From Nomia melanderi (Eukaryota; Arthropoda; Insecta; Hymenoptera; Halictidae): a stretch of DNA of 64,000 nucleotides. Made by a program: the position numbers and the translations under genes. The first letter of the stretch is position 1. Each line of letters begins with the position of its first letter. The stretch is from NCBI RefSeq assembly GCF_051020985.1, contig NW_027475142.1, positions 1,860,001-1,924,000 on the forward strand, in the 5' to 3' direction. Positions 34,929 to 47,930 of this stretch are shown one piece after another. Under the pieces are notes generated by a model. The model had not been told where the DNA came from, searched no databases, and saw only the letters and a list, made by a program, of their open reading frames with translations.

Positions 34929-37900
34929 GTCTTCCGAAGTCGTTCCCGCTGTACAGATTCATGCGCCAGGGCCCCCTGCAGATAATTCACTTTGATTTAT
35001 TGCGCTATCTGTAATAGCACCCGAGATATCACCAGATATATATTGGATTGTTCCTTGACCCTGACTGTCCGGCCCCATGTGTCGATGGTTTTCTCGGTCC
35101 CTCGTGGTTCGAGGTCGATACCGCTGAACAGATTCATGCGCCAGGGCTTCCTGCAGACAATTCACTTTGGTTTATTGCGCTATCTGTAATAGCACCCGAT
35201 ATATCACCATTTATATATTGGATTTTTCCCTGACCCTGACAGTCCGACCCCATGAGACGGTGGTTTTCTCGGCCCCTGGTGGTCCCAGGTCGTTCCCGCT
35301 GCACAGATTCATTCGCCAGTGCCTCCTACAGACAATGCACTTTGATTTATTGCGATATGTGTAATAGCACCCGAGATATCACCATATATATATTGGATTT
35401 TCCCCTGACCCTGAGTGTCCGGCCCCATGAGACGGTGGTTTTCTCGGCCCCTGGTGGTCCGAGGTCGTTCCCGCTGCACAGGTTCATGCGCCAGGGCCCC
35501 CTGCAGATAATTCACTTTGATTTATTGCGCTATCTCTAATAGCACCCGAGATATCACCAGATATATATTGGATTTTTCCCTGACCCTGACAGTCCGGCCC
35601 CATGAGACGGTGATTTTCTCGGCCCCTGGTGGTCCGAGGTCGATCCCGCTGCACAGATTCATGCGCCAGGGCCTCTTACAGACAATGCACTTTGATTTAT
35701 TGTGCTATCTATAATAGCACCCGAGATATCAGCAGATATATATGGGAATTTTCCCTGACCCTGAGTGTCCGACCCCATGAGGCGGTGGTTTTCTCGGCCC
35801 CTGGTGGTCCCAGGTCGTTCCCGCTGCACAGATTCATGCGCCAGGGCCTCCTACAGACAATGCACTTTGATTTATTGCGCTATCTCTAATAGCACCCGAG
35901 ATATCACCAGATATATATTGGATTGTTCCTTGACCCTGACAGTCCGGCCCCATGTGTCGATGGTTTTCTCGGTCCCTCGTGGTTCGAGGTCGATCCCGCC
36001 GCACAGATTCATTCGCCAGTGCCTCCTACAGACAATGCACTTTGACTTATTGCGCTATCTCTAATAACACCCCAGATATCACCAGGTATATATTGGATTT
36101 TTCCCTGACCCTGACAGTCGGTTCCCATGCGTCGATGGTTTTCTCGGTCCCTCGTGGTCCGAGGTCGATACCGCTGAACAGATTCATGCGCCAGGGCTTC
36201 CTGCAGACAATTCACTTTGGTTTATTGCGCTATCTGTAATAGCACCCGAGATATCACCAGATTTATATTGGATTTTTCCCTGACCCTGAGTGTCCGACTC
36301 CATGAGACGGTGGTTTTCTCGGCCCCTGGTGGTCCCAGGTCGTTCCCGCTGCACAGATTCATGCGCCAGGGCCTCCTGCAGACAATGCACTTTGATTTAT
36401 TGCGCTATCTGTAATAGCACCCGAGATATCACCAGATATATATTGGATTTTCCCCTGTCCCTGACAGTCGGGCCCCATGTGTCGATGGTCTTCTCGGTCC
36501 CTCGTGGTCCGAGGTCGATACCGCTGAACAGATTCATGCGCCAGGGCTTCCTGCAGACAATTCACTTTTGTTTATAGCGCTATCTGTAATAGCACCCGAG
36601 ATATCACCATTTATATATTGGATTTTTCCCTGACCCTGACAGTCCGGCCCCATGAGACGGTGATTTTCTCGGCCCCTGGTGGTCCGAGGACGATTCCGCT
36701 GCACAGATTCATGCGCCAGGGCCTCTAACAGACAATGCACTCTGATTTATTGTGCTATCTATAATAGCACCCGAGATATCACCAGATATATATGGGAATT
36801 TTCCCTGACCCTGAGTGTCCGACCCCATGAGGCGGTGGTTCTCTCGGCCCCTGGTGGTCCGAGGTCGTTACCGCTGCACAGATTCATGCGGCAGGGCCCC
36901 CTGCAGATAATTCACTTTGATTTATTGCGCTATCTCTAATAGCACCCGAGATATCACCAGATATATATTGGATTTTTCCCTAACCGTGAGAGTCCGGCCC
37001 CATGAGACGGTGATTTTCTCGGCCCCTGGTGGTCCGAGGTCGATCCCGCTGCACAGATTCATGCGCCAGGGCCTCTTACAGACAATGCACTTTGATTTAT
37101 TGTGCTATCTATAATAGCACTCGAGATATCACCAGATATATATGGTAATTTTCCCTGACCCTGAGTGTCCGACCCCATGAGGCGGTGGTTTTCTCGGCCC
37201 CTGGTGGTCCGAGGTCGTTACCGCTGCACAGATTCATGCGGCAGGGCCCCCTGCAGATAACTCACTTCTATTTATTGCGGTATCTCTAATAGCACCCGAG
37301 ATATCACCATATATATATTGGATTTTCCCCTGACCCTGAGTGTCCGGCCCCATGAGATGGTGGTTTTCTCGGCCCCTGGTGGTCCGAGGTTGTTCCCGCT
37401 GCACAGATTCATGCGCCAGGGCCCCCTGCAGATAATTCACTTTGATTTATTGCGCTATCTCTAATAGCACCCGAGATATCACCAGATATATATTGGATTT
37501 TTCCCTGACCCTGACAGTCCGGCCCCATGAGACGGTGATTTTCTCGGCCCCTGGTGGTCCGAGGTCGTTCCCGCTGCACGGATTCATGCGCCAGTGCCTC
37601 CTACAGACAATGCACTTTGATTTATTGCGCTATCTCTAATAGCACCCGAGATATCACCAGATATATATTGGATTTTTCCCTGACCCGGACAGTCCGGCCC
37701 CATGAGACGGTGATTTTCTCGGCCCCTGGTGGTCCGAGGTGGATCACGCTACACAGATTCATGCGCCAGAGCCTCCTACAGACAATGCACATTGATTTAT
37801 TGCGCTATCTATAGTAGCACCCGAGATATCACCAGATATATATTGGATTTTTCCCTGACCCTGAGAGTCCGACCCCATGAGACGGTGGTTTTCTCGGACC

Positions 37901-39128
37901 CTGCTGGTCCGAGGTCGTTCCCGCTGCACAAATTCATGCGCCAGGGCCTCCTGCCGACAATGCGCTTTGATTTATTGCGCTATCTCTAATAGCACCCGTG
38001 ATATCACCAGATATATATTGGATTTTTCCTTGACCCTGACAGTCCGGCCCCATGTGTCGATGGTTTTCCCGGCCCCTGCTGGTCCGAGGTCGTTCCCTCT
38101 GCACAGATTCATGCGCCAGGGACTCCTGCAGACAATGCACTTTGGTTTGTTTCGCTATCTCTAATAGCACCCGAGATATCACCAGATATATATTGGATTT
38201 TTCCCTGACCCTGACAGTCCGGCCCCATGAGACGGTGATTTTCTCGGCCCCTGGTGGTCCGAGGTCGTTCCCGCTGCACGGATTCATGCGCCAGTGCCTC
38301 CTACAGACAATGCACTTTGATTTATTGCGCTATGTGTAATAGCACCCGAGATATCACCAGATATATATTGGATTTTTCCTTGACCCTGACAGTCCGGCCC
38401 CATGTGTCGATGGTTTTCCCGGCCCCTGCTGGTCCGAGGTCGTTCCCTCTGCACAGATTCATGCGCCAGGGACTCCTGCAGACAATGCACTTTGGTTTGT
38501 TTCGCTATCCCTAATAGCACCCGAGACATCACCAGATATATATTGGATTTTTCCTTGACCCTGACAGTCCGGCCCCATGTATCGATGGTTTTCTCGGTCC
38601 CTCGTGGTCCGCGGTCGATCCCGCTGCTCAGATTCATGCGCCAGGGCCCCCTGCAGATAATTCACTTTGATTTATTGCGCTATCTCTAATAGAACCCGAG
38701 ATATCACCAGGTATATATTGGATTTTTCCCTGTCCCTGACAGTCGGGCCCCATGTGTGGATGGTTTTCTCGGTCCCTCGTGGTCCGAGGTCGATACCGCT
38801 CAACAGATTCATGCGCCAGGGCTTCCTGCAGACAATTCACTTTGGTTTATTGCGCTATCTGTAATAGCACCCGAGATATCACCATTTACATATTGGATTT
38901 TTCCCTGACACTGACAGTCCGACCCCATGAGACGGTGGTTTTCTCGGCCCCTGGTGGTCCCAGGTCGTTCCCGCTGCACAGATTCATTCGCCAGTGCCTC
39001 CTACAGACAATGCACTTTGATTTATTGCGCTATGTGTAATAGCACCCGAGATATCACCATATATATATTGGATTTTCCCCTGACCCTGAGTGTCCGGCCC
39101 CATGTGACGGTGGTTTTCTCGGCCCCTG
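34929..39128 (+). repeat. Second HOR family, unit 3 (24 monomers, 4,200 bp)
   Basis: It aligns with unit 1 in segments whose spacing changes only by whole monomers: 7,524, then 7,874 (two monomers gained near 35.5-35.9 kb), then 7,349 (three lost near 36.7-36.8 kb), then 7,699 (two gained near 38.1-38.5 kb). The two gained monomers near 38.3 kb are a local repeat, seen as near-identical sequence at 38,052 and 38,402. Confidence 0.85.
36679..36939 (+). repeat. Hybrid monomer pair at a 3-monomer deletion
   Basis: Its left part (CGAGGACGAT at about 36,685) matches unit 1 at spacing 7,874, and its right part (TCTCTCGGCC at about 36,840) matches at spacing 7,349. The 525-base difference is exactly three monomers, so the exchange point lies between about 36,695 and 36,840. 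Confidence 0.82.
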
Positions 39129-40126
39129 GTCTTCCGAAGTCGTTCCCGCTGTACAGATTCATGCGCCAGGGCCCCCTGCAGATAATTCACTTTGATTTAT
39201 TGCGCTATCTGTAATAGCACCCGAGATATCACCAGATATATATTGGATTGTTCCTTGACCCTGACTGTCCGGCCCCATGTGTCGATGATTTTCTCGGTCC
39301 CTCGTGGTTCGAGGTCGATACCGCTGAACAGATTCATGCGCCAGGGCTTCCTGCAGACAATTCACTTTGGTTTATTGCGCTATCTGTAATAGCACCCGAT
39401 ATATCACCATTTATATATTGGATTTTTCCCTGACCCTGACAGTCCGACCCCATGAGACGGTGGTTTTCTCGGCCCCTGGTGGTCCCAGGTCGTTCCCGCT
39501 GCACAGATTCATTCGCCAGTGCATCCTACAGACAATGCACTTTGATTTATTGCGATATATGTAATAGCACCCGAGATATCACCATATATATATTGGATTT
39601 TCCCCTGACCCTGAGTGTCCGGCCCCATGAGACGGTGGTTTTCTCGGCCCCTGGTGGTCCGAGGTCGTTCCCGCTGCACAGGTTCATGCGCCAGGGCCCC
39701 CTGCAGATAATTCACTTTGATTTATTGCGCTATCTCTAATAGCACCCGAGATATCACCAGATATATATTTGATTTTTCCCTGACCCTGACAGTCCGGCCC
39801 CATGAGACGGTGATTTTCTCGGCCCCTGGTGGTCCGAGGTCGATCCCGCTGCACAGATTCATGCGCCAGGGCCTCTTACAGACAATGCACTTTGATTTAT
39901 TGTGCTATCTCTAATAGCACCCGAGATATCTCCAGATATATATTGGATTTTCCCCTTACCCTGAGTGTCCGGCCCCAGGTGTCGGTGGTTTTCTCGGCCC
40001 CTGGTGGTCCGAGGTCGTTCCCGCTGCACAGATTCATGCGCTAGGGCCTCCTGCAGACAATGCACATTGATTTATTGCGCTATCTATAGTAGCACCCGAG
40101 ATATCACCAGATATATATTGGATTTT

Positions 40127-40671
40127 TCCCTGACCCTGAGTGTCCGGCCCCATGAGACGGTGGTTTTCTCGGCCCCTGGTGGTCCGAGGTCGTTCCCGCT
40201 GCACAGATTCATTCGCCAGTGCCTCCTACAGACAATGCACTTTGATTTATTGCGCTATCTGTAATAGCACCCGAGATATCACCATATATATATTGGATTT
40301 TTCCCTGACCCTGACAGTCCGGCCCCATGAGACGGTGATTTTCTCGTCCCCTGGTGGGACGAGGTCAATCCCGCTGCACAGATTCATGCGCCAGGGCCTC
40401 CTACAGACAATGCACTTTGATTTATTGCGCTATCTGTAATAGCACTCGAGATATCACCATATATATATTGGATTTTTCCCTGACCCTGAGTGTCCGTCCC
40501 CATGAGACGGTGGTTTTCTCGGCCCTTGGTGGTCCGAGGTCGTTCCCGCTGCACAGATTCATGCGCCAGGGCCCCCTGCAGATAATTCACTTTGATTTAT
40601 TGCGCTATCTCTAATAGCACCCGAGATATCACCAGATTTATATTGGATTTTTCCCTGACCCTGAGTGTCCG
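40127..40671 (+). repeat. 12-monomer-spaced duplication, first member
   Basis: Matches 42,226-42,770 at a spacing of 2,099 (twelve monomers minus the deletion near 41,875). Shared rare features are CTCGTCCCCTGGTGGG and AGCACTCGAGATATC. Confidence 0.82.
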
Positions 40672-41437
40672 ACTCCATGAGACGGTGGTTTTCTCGGCCC
40701 CTGGTGGTCCCAGGTCGTTCCCGCTGCACAGATTCATGCGCCAGGGCCTCCTGCAGACAATGCACTTTGGTTTATTGGCCTATCTCTAATAGCAGCCGAG
40801 ATATCACCAGATATATATTGGATTTTTCCTTGACCCTGACAGTCCGGCCCCATGTATCGATTGTTTTCTCGGTCCCTCGTGGTCCGCGGTCGATCCCGCT
40901 GCTCAGATTCATGCGCCAGTGCCCCCTGCAGACAATGCACTTTGGTTTATTGCGCTATCTCTAATAGCACCCGAGATATCACCAGGTATATATTGGATTT
41001 TTCCCTGTCCCTGACAGTCGGGCCCCATGTATCGATGGTTTTCTCGGTCCCTCATGGTCCGAGGTCGATACCGCTGAACAGATTCATGCGCCAGGGCTTC
41101 CTGCAGACAATTCACTTTGGTTTATTGCGCTATCTGTAATAGCACCCGAGATATCACCATTTATATATTGGATTTTTCCCTGACCCGGACAGTCCAGCCC
41201 CATGAGACGGTGATTTTCTCGGCCCCTGGTGGTCCGAGGTGGATCCCGCTACACAGATTCATGCGCCAGAGCCTCCTACAGACAATGCACATTGATTTAT
41301 TGCGCTATCTATAGTAGCACCCGAGGTATCACCAGATATATATTGGATTTTTCCCTGACCCTGAGAGTCCGACCGCATGAGACGGTGGTTTTCTGGGCCC
41401 CTACTGGTCCGAGGTCGTTCCCGCTGCACAGGTTCAT

Positions 41438-41832
41438 GCGCTAGGGCCTCCTGCAGACAATGCACTTTGATTTATAGCGCTATCTCTAATAGCAGCCGAG
41501 ATATCACCGGATATATATTGGATTTTTCCCTGACCCTGAGTGTCCGACCCCATGAGACGGTGGTCCCCTCGGCCCCTGGTGGTCCGAGCTCGTTCCCGCT
41601 GCACAGATTCATGCGCCAGGGCCTCCTGCAGACAATGCACTTTGCTTTATTGCGCTATCTCTAATAACACCCCAGATATCACCAGGTATATATTGGATTT
41701 TTCCCTGACCCTGACAGTCGGGCCCCATGCGTCGATGGTTTTCTCGGTCCCTCGTGGTCCGAGGTCGATACCGCTGAACAGATACATGCGCCAGGGCTTC
41801 CTGCAGACAGTTCACTTTGATTTATTGCGCTA
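41438..41832 (+). repeat. 20-monomer-spaced duplication, first member
   Basis: Matches 44,937-45,331 at a spacing of 3,499, with one difference noted (GGTCCCCTCGG against GGTCTCCTCGG). The first monomer of this segment, with TTTATAGCGCTATC and AGCAGCCGAG, also recurs at about 49,718-49,920. Confidence 0.82.
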
Positions 41833-42225
41833 TCTATAATAGCATCCGAGATATCACCAGGTATATATTGGATTTTCCCTGACCCGGACAGTCCGGCCCC
41901 ATGAGACGGTGATTTTCTCGGCCCCTGGTGGTCCGAGGTCGTTCCCGCTGCACAGATTCATGCGCCAGGGCCTCCTACAGACAATGCGCTTTGATTTATT
42001 GCCCTATCTGTAAGAGCACCCGAGATATCACCAGATATATATTGGATTTTTCCCTGACCCTGAGTGTCCGACCCCATGAGACGGTTGTCTCCTCGGCCCC
42101 TGGTGGTCCGAGGTCGTTCCCGCTGCACAGATTCATGCGCCAGGGACTCCTGCAGACAATGCACTTTGGTTTATTGCCCTATCTCTAATAGCACCCGAGA
42201 TATCACCAGATATATATTGGATTTT

Positions 42226-42770
42226 CCCCTGACCCTGAGTGTCCGGCCCCATGAGACGGTGGTTTTCTCGGCCCCTGGTGGTCCGAGGTCGTTCCCGCTG
42301 CACAGATTCATTCGCCAGTGCCTCCTACAGACAATGCACTTTGATTTATTGCGCTATCTGCAATAGCACCCGAGATATCACCATATATATATTGTATTTT
42401 TCCCTGACCCTGACAGTCCGGCCCCATGAGACGGTGATTTTCTCGTCCCCTGGTGGGCCGAGGTCAATCCCGCTGCACAGATTCATGCGCCAGGGCCTCC
42501 TACAGACAATGCACTTTGATTTATTGCGCTATCTGTAATAGCACTCGAGATATCACCATATATATATTGGATTTTTCCCTGACCCTGAGTGTCCGTCCCC
42601 ATGAGACGGTGGTTTTCTCGGCCCCTGGTGGTCCGAGGTCGTTCCCGCTGCACAGATTCATGCGCCAGGGCCCCCTGCAGATAATTCACTTTGATTTATT
42701 GCGCTATCTCTAATAGCACCCGAGATATCACCAGATTTATATTGGATTTTTCCCTGACCCTGAGTGTCCG
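42226..42770 (+). repeat. 12-monomer-spaced duplication, second member
   Basis: Partner of 40,127-40,671. Confidence 0.82.
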
Positions 42771-43213
42771 TCCCCATGAGACGGTGGTTTTCTCGGCCCC
42801 TGGTGGTCCGAGGTCGATCCCGCTGCACAGATTCATGCGCCAGGGCCTCTAACAGACAATGCACTCTGATTTATTGTGCTATCTATAATAGCACCCGAGA
42901 TATCACCAGATATATATGGGAATTTTCCCTGACCCGGACAGTCCAGCCCCATGAGACAGTGATTTTCTCGGCCCATGGTGGTCCGAGGTGGATCCCGCTA
43001 CACAGATTCATGCGCCAGAGCCTCCTACAGACAATGCACATTGATTTATTGCGCTATCTATAGTAGCACCCGAGATATCACCAGATATATATTGGATTTT
43101 TCCCTGACCCTGAGAGTCCGACCCCATGAGACGGTGGTTTTCTCGGCCCCTGCTGGTCCGAGGTCGTTCCCGCTGCACAAATTCACGCGCCAGGGCCTTC
43201 TGCAGACAATGCG

Positions 43214-43910
43214 CTTTGATTTATTGCGCTATCTCTAATAGCACCCGAGATATCACCAGATATATATTGGATTTTTCCCTGACCCTGACAGTCCGGCCCC
43301 ATGTGTCGATGGTTTTCTCGGCCCCTGCTGGTCCGAGGTCGTTCCCTCTGCACAGATTCATGCGCCAGGGCCTCCTGCAGACAATGCACTTTGATTTATT
43401 GCGCTATCCCTAATAGCACCCGAGATATCACCAGATATTTATTGGATTTTTCCCTGACCCTGACAGTCCGGCCCCATGAGACGGTGATTTTCTCGGCCCC
43501 TGGTGGTCCGAGGTCGATCCCACTGCACAGATTCATGCGCCAGGGCCTCCTGCAGACAATGCACTTTGATTTATTTCGCTATCCCTAATAGCACCCGAGA
43601 CATCACCAGATATATATTGGATTTTTCCTTGACCCTGACAGTCCGGCCCCATGTATCGATGGTTTTCTCGGTCCCTCGTGGTCCGTGGTCGATCCCGCTG
43701 CTCAGATTCATGCGCCAGTGCCCCCTGCAGATAATTCGCTTTGATTTATTGCGCTATCTCTAATAGCACCCGAGATATCACGAGGTATATATTGGATTTT
43801 TCCCTGTCCCTGACAGTCGGGCCCCATGTGTCGATGGTTTTCTCGGCCCCTGCTGGTCCGAGGTCGTTCCCTCTGCACAGATTCATGCGCCAGGGCTTCC
43901 TGCAGACAAT
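43214..43910 (+). repeat. 12-monomer-spaced duplication (697 bp), first member
   Basis: Appears identical to 45,314-46,010 at a spacing of 2,100. Limits are GCGCTTTGAT against TCACTTTGAT on the left and CAATTCAC against CAATGCAT on the right. Rare shared markers are GATATTTATTGG and CACGAGGTATAT. Confidence 0.9.
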
Positions 43911-44936
43911 TCACTTTGGTTTATTGCGCTATCTGTAATAGCACCCGAGATATCACCATTTATATATTGGATTTTTCCCTGAGCCTGACAGTCCGACCCC
44001 ATGAGACGGTGGTTTTCTCGGCCCCTGGTGGTCGCAGGTCATTCCCGCTGCACAAATTCATGCGCCAGGGCCTCCTGCAGACAATGCACTTTGGTTTATT
44101 GCGCTATCTCTAATACCACCCGAGATATCACCAGATATATATTGGATTTTTCCCTGACCCTGAGTGTCCGGCCCCATGTGACGGTAGTTTTCTCGGCCCA
44201 TGGTGGTCCGAGGTCGTTCCCGCTGCACAGATTCATGCGCCAGGGCCTCCTAGAGACAATTCACATTGATTTATTGCCTTATCTGTAATAGCACCCGAGA
44301 TATCACCAGATATATATTGGATTTTTCCTTGACTCTGAGTGTCCGGCCCCATGAGACGGTAGTTTTCTCGGCCCCTGGTGGTCCGAGGTCGCTCCCGCTG
44401 CACAGATTCATGCGCCAGTGCCTCCTACAGACAATGCACATTGATTTATTGCGTTATCTGTAATAGCACTCGAGATATCACCAGATATATATTGAATTTT
44501 TCCCCGACCCTGAGTGTCCGGCCCCATGTGTCGATGGATGTCTCGGTCCCTGGTGGTCCGAGGTCGTTCCCGCTGCACAGATTCATGCGCCAGGGCCTCC
44601 TGCAGACAATACACTTTGATTTATTGATCTATCTGTAATAGCACCCGAGATATCACCAGATACATATTGGATTTTTCCTTGACCCTGACAGTCCGGCCCC
44701 ATGTGTCGATGGTTTTCTCGGTCCCTCGTGGTCCGACGTCGATCCCGCCGAACAGATTCGTGCTCCAGGGCCCCCTGCAGATATTTCACTTTGATTTATT
44801 GTTCTATCTCTAATAGCACCCGAGATATCTCCAGATATATATTGGATTTTCCCCTTACCCTGAGTGTCCGGCCCCATGTGTCGGTGGTTTTCTCGGCCCC
44901 TGGTGGTCCGAGGTCGTTCCCGCTGCACAGATTCAT

Positions 44937-45331
44937 GCGCTAGGGCCTCCTGCAGACAATGCACTTTGATTTATAGCGCTATCTCTAATAGCAGCCGAGA
45001 TATCACCGGATATATATTGGATTTTTCCCTGACCCTGAGTGTCCGACCCCATGAGACGGTGGTCTCCTCGGCCCCTGGTGGTCCGAGCTCGTTCCCGCTG
45101 CACAGATTCATGCGCCAGGGCCTCCTGCAGACAATGCACTTTGCTTTATTGCGCTATCTCTAATAACACCCCAGATATCACCAGGTATATATTGGATTTT
45201 TCCCTGACCCTGACAGTCGGGCCCCATGCGTCGATGGTTTTCTCGGTCCCTCGTGGTCCGAGGTCGATACCGCTGAACAGATACATGCGCCAGGGCTTCC
45301 TGCAGACAGTTCACTTTGATTTATTGCGCTA
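44937..45331 (+). repeat. 20-monomer-spaced duplication, second member
   Basis: Partner of 41,438-41,832; it abuts the 12-monomer duplication that starts at 45,314. Confidence 0.82.
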
Positions 45332-46010
45332 TCTCTAATAGCACCCGAGATATCACCAGATATATATTGGATTTTTCCCTGACCCTGACAGTCCGGCCCC
45401 ATGTGTCGATGGTTTTCTCGGCCCCTGCTGGTCCGAGGTCGTTCCCTCTGCACAGATTCATGCGCCAGGGCCTCCTGCAGACAATGCACTTTGATTTATT
45501 GCGCTATCCCTAATAGCACCCGAGATATCACCAGATATTTATTGGATTTTTCCCTGACCCTGACAGTCCGGCCCCATGAGACGGTGATTTTCTCGGCCCC
45601 TGGTGGTCCGAGGTCGATCCCACTGCACAGATTCATGCGCCAGGGCCTCCTGCAGACAATGCACTTTGATTTATTTCGCTATCCCTAATAGCACCCGAGA
45701 CATCACCAGATATATATTGGATTTTTCCTTGACCCTGACAGTCCGGCCCCATGTATCGATGGTTTTCTCGGTCCCTCGTGGTCCGTGGTCGATCCCGCTG
45801 CTCAGATTCATGCGCCAGTGCCCCCTGCAGATAATTCGCTTTGATTTATTGCGCTATCTCTAATAGCACCCGAGATATCACGAGGTATATATTGGATTTT
45901 TCCCTGTCCCTGACAGTCGGGCCCCATGTGTCGATGGTTTTCTCGGCCCCTGCTGGTCCGAGGTCGTTCCCTCTGCACAGATTCATGCGCCAGGGCTTCC
46001 TGCAGACAAT
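45314..46010 (+). repeat. 12-monomer-spaced duplication (697 bp), second member
   Basis: Partner of 43,214-43,910. Its right end leads directly into a beta-2 monomer at 46,065. Confidence 0.9.
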
Positions 46011-46064
46011 GCATTTTGATTTACTGCCCTATCTGTAATAGCACCCGAGATATCACCAGATATA

Positions 46065-46125
46065 TGCTGGATTTTGCATGACCTTGGGTGACGGATTCCA
46101 AATATCTGTAATTTTCTCGGCGACT
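46065..46125 (+). repeat. Divergent monomer, beta-2 type
   Basis: ATGCTGGATTTTGCATGACC, then GGGTGACGGATTCC and AAATATCTGTAATTTTC. The T-run before CATGACC is shortened relative to the 47,870 copy. Confidence 0.86.
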
Positions 46126-47069
46126 GGTGGTCCGAGGTCGTTCCTGCTGCACAGATTCATTCGCCAGTGCCTCGTACAGACAATGCACTTTGATTTATTG
46201 TTCTATCTCTAATAGCACCCGAGATATCTCCAGATATATATTGGATTTTCCCCTGACCCGGACAGTCCGGCCCCATGAGACGGTGATTTTCTCGGCCCCT
46301 GGTGGTCCGAGGTCGATCCCGCTGCACAGATTCATGCGCCAGGGCCTCCTACAGACAATGCACTTTGATTTATTGCGCTATCTATAGTAGCACCCGAGAT
46401 ATCACCAGATATATACTGAATATTTCCCTGACCCTGAGTGTCCGACCCCATGAGACGGTCATTTTCGCGGCCCCTGGTGGTCCGAGGTCGACCCCGCTGC
46501 ACAGATTCATGCACCAGGGCCTCCTACAGACAATGCACTTTGATTTATTGCGCTATCTGTAATAGCACCCGAGATATCACCATATATATATTGGATTTTC
46601 CCCTGACCCTGAGTGTCCATCCCCATGAGACGGTGGTTTTCTCGCCCCTGGTAGTCCGAGGTCGTTCCCGCAGCACAGATTCATGCGCCAGGGCCCCCTG
46701 CAGATAATTCACTTTGATTTATTGCGCTATCTCTAATAGCACCCGAGATATCACCAGATATATATTGGATTTTTCCCTGACCCTGACAGTCCGGCCGCAT
46801 GAGACGGTGATTTTCTCAACCCCTGGGTGTCCGAGGTCGTTCCCGCCGCACAGATTCATTCGCCAGTGCCTCCTACAGACAATGCACTTTGATTTATTGC
46901 GCTATCTCTAATAACACCCCAGATATCACCAGGTATATATTGGATTTTTCCCTGACCCTGACAGTCGGGCCCCATGCGTCGATGGTTTTCTCGGTCCCTC
47001 GTGGTCCGAGGTCGATCCCGCTGCACAGATTCATGCGCCAGGGCCTCCTACAGACAATGCACTTTGATT

Positions 47070-47161
47070 TATTGCGCTATTTGTAATAGCCCCCGAGATA
47101 TCACTATATATATATATATATATATAGTGATATCTCGGGGGCTATTACAAATAGCGCAATA
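47070..47161. repeat. Perfect 92-bp palindrome (fold-back of a monomer end)
   Basis: The left arm 47,070-47,115 and the right arm 47,116-47,161 are exact reverse complements with no spacer. The left arm begins TATTGCGCTATTTGTAATAG and runs through CCCCCGAGATATCAC into a TA run; the right arm reads back through GTGATATCTCGGGGG and ends in ATAGCGCAATA. The centre is (TA)11 at 47,105-47,126. After the palindrome the array resumes forward through another AT run into TTGGATTTTC. A closely related monomer at 49,071-49,100, with the same rare CTATTTGTAATAGCCCCCG variant, lacks the inverted copy and has 11 bases where this one has 70, so the net gain is 59 bases. It is the only inverted piece in the window. 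Confidence 0.97.
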
Positions 47162-47347
47162 TATATATATATATTGGATTTTCCCCTGACCCTCAGTGTC
47201 CGGCCCAATGAGACGGTGGTTTTCTCGGCCCCTGGTGGTCCGAGATCGTTCCCGCTGCACAGATTCATGCGCTAGGGCCTCCTGCAGACAATGCATTTTG
47301 ATTTATTGCCCTATCTGTAATAGCACCCGAGATATCACCAGATATAT

Positions 47348-47405
47348 GCTGGATTTTGCATGACCTTGGGTGACGGATTCCAAATATCTGTAATTTTCTC
47401 GGCGA
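47348..47405 (+). repeat. Divergent monomer, beta-2 type
   Basis: Nearly the same as the 46,065 copy, including the shortened GGATTTTGCATG and TTCCAAATATCTG. Confidence 0.86.
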
Positions 47406-47869
47406 CTGGTGGGCCGAGGTCGTTCCCGCTGCACAGATTCATTCGCCAGTGCCTCCTACAGACAATGCACATTGATTTATTGCGTTATCTGTAATAGCAC
47501 TCGAGATATCACCAGATATATATTGGATTTCCCCTGACCCTGAGTGTCCGGCCTCATGAGACGGTGGTTTTCTCAACCCCTGGGTGTCCGAGGTCGTTCC
47601 CGCTGCACAGATTCATGCGCCAGGGCCTCGTGCAGATAATTCACTTTGATTTATTGCGCTATCTCTAATAGCAGCCGCGATATCACCAGATATATATTGG
47701 ATTTTCCCCTGACCCTGAGTGTCCGGCCCCATGTGTCGATGGTTTTCTCGGTCCCTCGTGGTCCGAGGTCGATCCCGCTGCTAGATTGATGCGCCAGGGC
47801 CTCCTACAGACAATGCTCTTTGATTTATTGCGTTATCTGTAATAGTACCCGAGATATCACCAGATATAT

Positions 47870-47930
47870 GCTGGATTTTTACATGACCTTGGGTGACGGA
47901 TTCCGAATATCTGTAATTTTCTCGGCGCCT
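47870..47930 (+). repeat. Divergent monomer, beta-2 type
   Basis: GCTGGATTTTTACATGACC, GGGTGACGGATTCCG and AATATCTGTAATTTTC. Full length, followed by GCGCCTGGTGTTCCGAGGTG; the copy at 53,805 shares this whole context. Confidence 0.86.

Larger units (their letters stand above)
39129..46010 (+). repeat. Right-subfamily block with 12- and 20-monomer local duplications
   Basis: About 39 monomers. The first ~430 bases still follow the second HOR (39,129-39,564 matches 31,430-31,865). After that the order is irregular. Three duplicated segments are listed separately. A one-base deletion (GGATTTTCCCTGACCCGG) lies near 41,871-41,880. The CATGTGACGGTAG and TAGAGACAATTCAC variants near 44.2 kb are unusual. 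Confidence 0.82.

Noticed and set aside
47105..47174. TA-rich stretch as a simple microsatellite expansion
   Set aside because: The (TA)11 run is only the centre; the flanking non-repetitive arms are exact reverse complements over 46 bases, so an inverted copy was added, not just TA units.
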